Source: Clostridiaceae bacterium (GTDB taxonomy: Bacteria; Bacillota; Clostridia; Saccharofermentanales; Fastidiosipilaceae). Taken from it: 10,839 nt of DNA. The DNA is taken from positions 1-10,839 of the forward strand of contig JAAYZH010000227.1 in NCBI GenBank assembly GCA_012514965.1, in the 5' to 3' direction. Numbering within the stretch: the stretch's first letter is position 1; every line of letters starts with the position of its first letter. The notes beneath the pieces were generated by a model that saw only the letters and a list, made by a program, of their open reading frames with translations, was not told where the DNA came from and did not search any database. The translations under genes and the position numbers were made by a program. Shown here piece after piece: positions 6,319 to 10,839 of this stretch.

Positions 6319-9300
6319 ATGGTTGATAAGAACGATGCAGGAATTCGGAGCGGATCTGCCGAAGATGAATTGAATAAAGAGAAAACCTCATCCGCGCCTA
6401 CTGAGCTGGACAATCCTACGTTCAGCATGCAGGGAGTTTCCGGCAAAGTCATTACAGGCACCGTCAAGGTCAAGAAGGCCAAGAGCGCACCTCGCGCCGA
6501 AGAACGGCCCGAGCCTGTTGACAGTGTTGCCGATCAGGATCAACCGGAGATTTCCTCCGGCGCTTCGGAGTCTTCCGCGGTTGACCAGCCTGAGATGACC
6601 AGCCCGAAGACGGCGGCACCCGCTGCGGCGCCCAGACCGCGTAAAATCAGCTCAGGAGCTGTGGAAGCTGTTGCTCCCGTTCCGGAGACTGTTGCTGCGC
6701 AAGCAGTGGAGAAGGCTGCGCCTGAGAAGGCCGCTGCTCCGGCTTCTGAACCCATTGAGAAGGTCACTCAAGCACAGGAGCAAGCACCTGCAGAAGCTGC
6801 GCAAACATCTGAGACACCTACCCCGCGGAAGATTTCTTCCGGTGCGGAGAATGCTCCGAGACCTCGGAAGATTTCCTCCGGCACTGTGCCCCCGCAGCCG
6901 ACGAAAGTAGCAGCCGGTGACGCTGCGGAAGCCCGCAAGCCGCATCGCCGCGCTGAGACTTCAGCGCCACAAGCAGCGGATGCCGCAATTCCGCGTAAAC
7001 CTGACGCAGAGACAGCGGAAGCCAAAGGCCCACGCAAGTTGGTTTCAGGCAGCACTCCGGCAGCCGGTCCCCGTAAGCTGGCCTCAGGTGATGCACCTGC
7101 AGCCCCTGCTGCAGCAGGTCCGCGTAAGCTGGCCTCAGGCGACGCTCCTGCAGCCGCAGCCCCTGCCGGTCCACGCAAATTGGCCTCCGGTGAGACGCCG
7201 GCCGGCCCTCGCAAACTCGCATCTGGAGAAGCCCCCGCCGGCCCTCGCAAACTCGCTTCGGGTGAAGCCCAGACCGGGCCCAGGAAAATCTCTTCAGCGA
7301 CGGCTGATGATTCACTGGCAGCCACTGCGCGCGCATTTGCGAATCGCAAGGCGGAGTCGGAGAAAAACGAGGCAAATAAAGCGCTCGGCGAGAGAACTCG
7401 CTTTACCGGTACGCGTGACAATCGCGGCCCCGGCCCTCGTCCCGGTCCGTTTTCTCCTCCCGGCGGCCGTCCGCCCTTTGGTGGCGGCGGTGGCGGCTTC
7501 GACAAGGACAAGGATGAAGATGACAAGAAACCGCGTTCTGGCCCACGCCAGCCGCGCACTCGCAAGACAGACGTTGTACCCGACCCTCTTTTGGCCCGCG
7601 GTGCCGATGGCACGAAGAAATTTGGCGCAGCCAAAGGCGACCAGAAGACACGTTCACGTGATTTCGCTTCGACACAGTCCAGCAGGCGCGGCAAGAACTT
7701 CCGTGATGAAGCTCGAGATGACTTCTTCAGCAGAGGGCGTCGCAAGGGTGGCGACAGCCGTCGTGATCAACGTCGAGAGCAAACATCCGTTACACATGTC
7801 TCTCTGCCTGCTTTGCTGACTGTCAAAGAATTCGCCGAAGCAATTTCGCGCACATCGGCCGACGTCATCGTTCGCTTGATGAAGAATGGCATTATGGCCA
7901 CTTTGAATCAGGATCTCGATTACGATACTGCCTCGATTATTGCGGAAGAATTTGGTGTGACCACCGAGTTGCTGAAGGAAGTCGAGCTCTCTGAGCTGCT
8001 TTTCGACGATACAGACGATGAAGAAGCGAACCTCGTGACTCGTCCGCCTGTTGTCGTTGTCATGGGCCACGTTGACCATGGTAAAACAACCTTGCTCGAT
8101 GTGATCCGTTCTACTTCTGTAGCCTCCGGTGAGTCCGGCGGTATTACACAGCGCATCGGTGCTTACATGACCGAGCTTAATGGCCGTAAGATTACCTTCC
8201 TGGACACACCCGGACATGAAGCTTTCACCACCATGCGTGCACGTGGTGCTCAGGCAACCGATATCGCCATCCTTGTTGTAGCTGCTGATGACGGTGTAAT
8301 GCCGCAGACGATCGAAGCAATCAACCACGCAAAGGCTGCGAAGACAGAGATCGTCGTCGCGATCAATAAGATGGATAAGCCCGGAGCCAATCCTGACCGA
8401 GTCAAGCAGGAGCTCAGTAAGTACGAGCTTATCCCCGAAGAGTGGGGCGGCACGACGGTTATGGTTCCTATTTCGGCCAAAACCGGCGAGGGTGTCAGCG
8501 AACTCTTAGAGATGGTCTTGCTCACTGCCGATGTTCTTGACCTCAAAGCAGATCCGAACAAGCAAGCGAAGGGTATCATCATTGAGGCTCAGCTAGACAA
8601 GTCCCGCGGTCCTGTCGCTACCTTGCTGGTTCAGCGCGGTACGCTGCATCAGGGTGACACGATTGTCGCGAATACGGTCGTCGGTAATGTCCGCGCCATG
8701 AAGGACGCGAACGGAATCATGAATCAGCCCGCAGGACCTTCGGTCCCGGTGGAGATCATTGGTTTGCCGGAAGTGCCGGAAGCCGGTTCGCTTTTCTACG
8801 TAGTAGAGAACGAGCGGGTAGCCAGACAGTTCGCTGAACAGCGTCGTATTGAAGAGCGTCAGGCTGGATTCTCAGCCGGCCCGTCTATTACCATGGACAA
8901 TCTCTTCTCGAAGATTGCTGCCGGTAAGGTTCATGAATTCAGCATCGTACTCAAAGCCGATGTCGTGGGTTCTGTAGAAGCAATGAGACAATCGCTCGAA
9001 CGCCTCAGCAATGAGGAGGTTCGCATCAACATCCTCCATGGCGGTGCAGGCGCGATCAACGAAAGTGACTTGCGTTTGGCGGAAGCCTCCGGAGCGGTGG
9101 TTATCGGTTTCAACGTCCGTCCCACGAACGCTGTCGCTGAGCTGGCCAAAGAACTGGGTGTAGAAGTCAAACTCTACACGGTCATTTACCATGCAATCGA
9201 AGATATTGAATCTGCTATGAAGGGCATGCTGGATCCCATTTTCAAAGAAGTGGTCCTCGGTCATGCAGAGATTCGCGAGACGTACAAGGTCAGCTCGATC

Positions 9301-9540
9301 GGCACCATCGGCGGCGCCTATGTCACCGACGGTAAGATCACACGTAACAGCGATATCCGACTCTTGCGCAATGGCATTGTGGTCTTGACCGGCAAGCTGG
9401 CTTCGCTGAAACGCTTCAAGGATGATGCCAAAGAAGTCAACCAGGGTTATGAGTGCGGAGTTTCAATCGAGAACTACAACGACATAAAGGTCGGAGATGT
9501 GATCGAAGTCTTCGCGATGGAAGAAGTGGAGCGTAAATAA
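6319..9540 (+). CDS. infB: Translation initiation factor IF-2
   Basis: A translational GTPase that brings initiator fMet-tRNA to the 30S subunit and promotes 50S joining. From the ATG at 6319 it has 1073 residues, longer than most IF2 proteins. Residues 1-493 are disordered: an Ala/Pro/Glu-rich part, ten PRK(L/I)xS repeats (107-327), then Gly- and Arg/Lys-rich stretches. An IF2_N domain lies at about 494-547 ([20 protein letters not shown]). The G domain has G1 GHVDHGKT at 583-590, G3 DTPGHE at 629-634, G4 NKMD at 683-686 and G5 SAK at 719-721. Domains II, III and the C-terminal fMet-tRNA-binding barrel follow. GGAGG at 6300-6304 lies 14 bases before the ATG, slightly far. In-frame alternatives are ATG 6298 and TTG 6235, neither with a clear SD. 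TTG 6235 also lies upstream of the internal promoter. The family is certain; the start is not. Confidence 0.95.
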   Translation: MVDKNDAGIRSGSAEDELNKEKTSSAPTELDNPTFSMQGVSGKVITGTVKVKKAKSAPRAEERPEPVDSVADQDQPEISSGASESSAVDQPEMTSPKTAAPAAAPRPRKISSGAVEAVAPVPETVAAQAVEKAAPEKAAAPASEPIEKVTQAQEQAPAEAAQTSETPTPRKISSGAENAPRPRKISSGTVPPQPTKVAAGDAAEARKPHRRAETSAPQAADAAIPRKPDAETAEAKGPRKLVSGSTPAAGPRKLASGDAPAAPAAAGPRKLASGDAPAAAAPAGPRKLASGETPAGPRKLASGEAPAGPRKLASGEAQTGPRKISSATADDSLAATARAFANRKAESEKNEANKALGERTRFTGTRDNRGPGPRPGPFSPPGGRPPFGGGGGGFDKDKDEDDKKPRSGPRQPRTRKTDVVPDPLLARGADGTKKFGAAKGDQKTRSRDFASTQSSRRGKNFRDEARDDFFSRGRRKGGDSRRDQRREQTSVTHVSLPALLTVKEFAEAISRTSADVIVRLMKNGIMATLNQDLDYDTASIIAEEFGVTTELLKEVELSELLFDDTDDEEANLVTRPPVVVVMGHVDHGKTTLLDVIRSTSVASGESGGITQRIGAYMTELNGRKITFLDTPGHEAFTTMRARGAQATDIAILVVAADDGVMPQTIEAINHAKAAKTEIVVAINKMDKPGANPDRVKQELSKYELIPEEWGGTTVMVPISAKTGEGVSELLEMVLLTADVLDLKADPNKQAKGIIIEAQLDKSRGPVATLLVQRGTLHQGDTIVANTVVGNVRAMKDANGIMNQPAGPSVPVEIIGLPEVPEAGSLFYVVENERVARQFAEQRRIEERQAGFSAGPSITMDNLFSKIAAGKVHEFSIVLKADVVGSVEAMRQSLERLSNEEVRINILHGGAGAINESDLRLAEASGAVVIGFNVRPTNAVAELAKELGVEVKLYTVIYHAIEDIESAMKGMLDPIFKEVVLGHAEIRETYKVSSIGTIGGAYVTDGKITRNSDIRLLRNGIVVLTGKLASLKRFKDDAKEVNQGYECGVSIENYNDIKVGDVIEVFAMEEVERK
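6637..7299 (+). repeat. In-frame PRK(L/I)xS repeat array in the infB linker
   Basis: Ten copies of a seven-residue motif begin at 6637, 6823, 6862, 7030, 7069, 7120, 7171, 7207, 7243 and 7279. Three read PRKISSG, one PRKLVSG, five PRKLASG and the last PRKISSA, separated by Ala/Pro/Glu-rich spacers. The last four are 36 bases apart, and the copies at 7201-7220 and 7237-7256 share a perfect 20-base repeat. This suggests recent in-frame duplication. All copies keep the reading frame. Confidence 0.9.
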
Positions 9541-10019
9541 TGGCGATCAAGAGAGAAGACAAGGTCGGGGATGAGATGAAGCGCATCCTCGCCCGGGTCA
9601 TTCAGCAAGAGGTCAAAGACCCGCGGGTGCCGCCTTTCACTTCTGTTACAGAAGTACGGGTGACCCGTGACTTCAGCCATGCTACTTGTTATGTCAGCGT
9701 ACTCGGCACAGAAGAACAGAAAGCCGAATGTATCAAGGCGCTTTTCAAGGCACGCGGATTTCTGCGCAGCAGTGTGGCCAAACAGCTCCTCTTGCGTACG
9801 ACACCCGAACTGCACTTTGTCCTTGATGACACCTACGAAAAGGCTCGTGAACTGGACAGCCTGATCGACCGGGTGGTCGGCAAAGCTGCCCCTCAAGCCG
9901 CCGAGAGCGATGACGCGGATTCTAATGATGATGACGAAGACGATGGACTCGACTATGATGAGTTCGAGAGTGACGAGTTCGAAGCTGACTCCGACGAGGA
10001 AGACGATTCAGACACATGA
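9540..10019 (+). CDS. rbfA: Ribosome-binding factor A (RbfA)
   Basis: A 159-residue 30S maturation factor that binds the immature small subunit near helix 1 of 16S rRNA and is needed for efficient processing and cold adaptation. The KH-type domain covers about residues 4-112: VGDEMKRILARVIQQEVKDP, the strand region SVTEVRVTRDFSHATCYVSV, ARGFLRSSVAKQLLLRTTPEL, then LDDTYEKARELDSLIDR. The core ends where most RbfA proteins end (about 115-120 residues). It is followed by a strongly acidic tail of about 38 residues, 24 of them Asp or Glu. The start ATG shares its first base with the infB stop (TAATG), and the stop overlaps nrnA in an ATGA, so translation is probably coupled on both sides. Confidence 0.96.
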   Translation: MAIKREDKVGDEMKRILARVIQQEVKDPRVPPFTSVTEVRVTRDFSHATCYVSVLGTEEQKAECIKALFKARGFLRSSVAKQLLLRTTPELHFVLDDTYEKARELDSLIDRVVGKAAPQAAESDDADSNDDDEDDGLDYDEFESDEFEADSDEEDDSDT

Positions 10020-10839
10020 GTATTGCGGAACGTAGGATTGCTTTGACACCTTTGGCCCAGGCGCTCTTGGCGCTCCATGGCTCTGATGGTGTTGTGGCGA
10101 TCTACCCGCATTTAAATGCAGACGGTGATGCATATGGTTCTTCACAGGGCCTTGCACTAGCCTTGCAAGGCCTTGGCCTCAAGGCTATTTGTGTTTATGA
10201 GGAAGCGGTTGCGGAAGGCTTCCGTTTTCTGCCCGGACAGGAGCTGGTTGTGAACTGGCACAGCCTTTCACATGACGAAAGAGCTGCTCTGACCGCCCGA
10301 CAGAGCATGGCAATCCAGATTGACGTATCAGTCGATCATCGACTGGCGGAACGTCGTCAAGCTTATCGCGCCGCACCGAATCGCAAGATTTTGGACCACC
10401 ATGTAAACTCGGTCGCGAATAATCAGGATAATTTCATCTACACGGATGCCGCGGCCAGTTCAGAGCTTGTCTACATTCTGATCGAAGCCCTAGAAGAGCA
10501 GAGCGGACAAACGCTCATGACTTCGGCAATCGCTGTTTGTTTGTACACCGGGATCATTATGGATACCGGCAATTTCTGCTATGCCAATGTCCGTTCGACG
10601 ACTTTGGCCGTCGCTGCTGAGCTCCTCAAGTTTGAGATTGATTTGCCGGGTTTAACGGACCGCCTGTTTAACCGTATCAGCTGGGCTCGCTATCTGGTAG
10701 AGGGGGCCTTGCGCCGGCACACACGGCGCTCTGCGGACGGAAGAATTACGTATCTGGGTGTATCGAGAGAACTCATGGAAGCCTACCACGCGTCAGATGA
10801 TGATCTAGAAGCAATTCCGGGCCAATTGCGCGATATCGA
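10016..10839 (+). CDS. nrnA: DHH-DHHA1 nanoRNase / pAp phosphatase NrnA (3' end cut by window edge)
   Basis: I translated this by hand from the ATG at 10016, which overlaps the rbfA stop as ATGA; 274 codons are visible and the frame stays open to the edge. NrnA degrades short oligoribonucleotides and dephosphorylates 3'-phosphoadenosine 5'-phosphate in Bacillota. The DHH-family metal motifs are all present: HLNADGDAYGS (His32, Asp36, Asp38), IQIDVS (Asp103), ILDHHVNS (Asp127, His128, His129), and YTGIIMDTGNF (Asp183). AAASSELVYILIE (145-157) matches the conserved helix after the DHH strand. The DHHA1 domain begins in the last part and is incomplete. Family members are about 310-330 residues, so roughly 50 are missing. 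Its place after rbfA is the usual one in Bacillota and supports the NrnA assignment. Confidence 0.9.
   Translation, partial: MSIAERRIALTPLAQALLALHGSDGVVAIYPHLNADGDAYGSSQGLALALQGLGLKAICVYEEAVAEGFRFLPGQELVVNWHSLSHDERAALTARQSMAIQIDVSVDHRLAERRQAYRAAPNRKILDHHVNSVANNQDNFIYTDAAASSELVYILIEALEEQSGQTLMTSAIAVCLYTGIIMDTGNFCYANVRSTTLAVAAELLKFEIDLPGLTDRLFNRISWARYLVEGALRRHTRRSADGRITYLGVSRELMEAYHASDDDLEAIPGQLRDI

Noticed and set aside
6637..7299. Regularly spaced repeats that might suggest a CRISPR array
   Set aside because: The repeats are short, degenerate, in frame and encode PRKxxSG motifs; spacers are not unique foreign sequences and no cas gene is present.
6768..7745. A 325-codon open frame on the minus strand opposite infB
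   Set aside because: It is a shadow of the Ala/Pro/Arg-rich repeat region of infB; its protein is low complexity and mirrors the repeats, and there is no ribosome binding site.

Overview
The window looks like an ordinary chromosomal segment of a Bacillota bacterium, most likely a member of Clostridia. Three things point that way: a DUF4364 winged-helix gene next to a small P-loop protein (both mostly clostridial families), the order rimP-nusA-rnpM(ylxR)-ylxQ-infB-rbfA-nrnA that is standard in Bacillota, and strong AGGAGG-type ribosome binding sites. I cannot name the genus. No mobile element, rRNA, tRNA or CRISPR array is visible.

Layout. Positions 1-511 (minus strand) carry a DUF4364 protein that runs off the left edge. 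It is divergent from a 136-residue P-loop NTPase of unknown role (689-1099). The AT-rich gap between them holds a -10 element for each direction and a short palindrome. A terminator (1130-1154) and a good promoter (1158-1185) then isolate mscL (1230-1661), the large-conductance mechanosensitive channel. After a second terminator comes a branched-chain amino acid pair: ilvN (acetolactate synthase regulatory subunit) and ilvC (ketol-acid reductoisomerase). The catalytic subunit gene ilvB is not beside them. A strong terminator follows ilvC.

From about 3568 to the right edge lies the nusA-infB transcription/translation operon. A promoter is followed by a roughly 130-nt leader with a terminator-like hairpin and T-tract. 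Then come rimP (30S maturation), nusA (elongation/termination factor), rnpM/ylxR, ylxQ (L7Ae-like RNA-binding protein), infB (initiation factor IF2), rbfA (30S maturation) and nrnA (nanoRNase/pAp phosphatase, cut by the right edge). Most junctions are tight or overlapping. A perfect TATAAT overlaps the ylxQ stop codon and may give infB-rbfA-nrnA an extra internal promoter. The products couple transcription elongation, 30S assembly, initiation and RNA turnover.

The most notable features are the possible attenuator ahead of rimP, the low-complexity IF2 linker with ten PRK(L/I)xSG-type repeats and no N-terminal IF2_N subdomain, the long acidic C-terminal tails on NusA and RbfA, and the uncharacterised P-loop protein. 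I see no convincing evidence of a wholly new biological system here.
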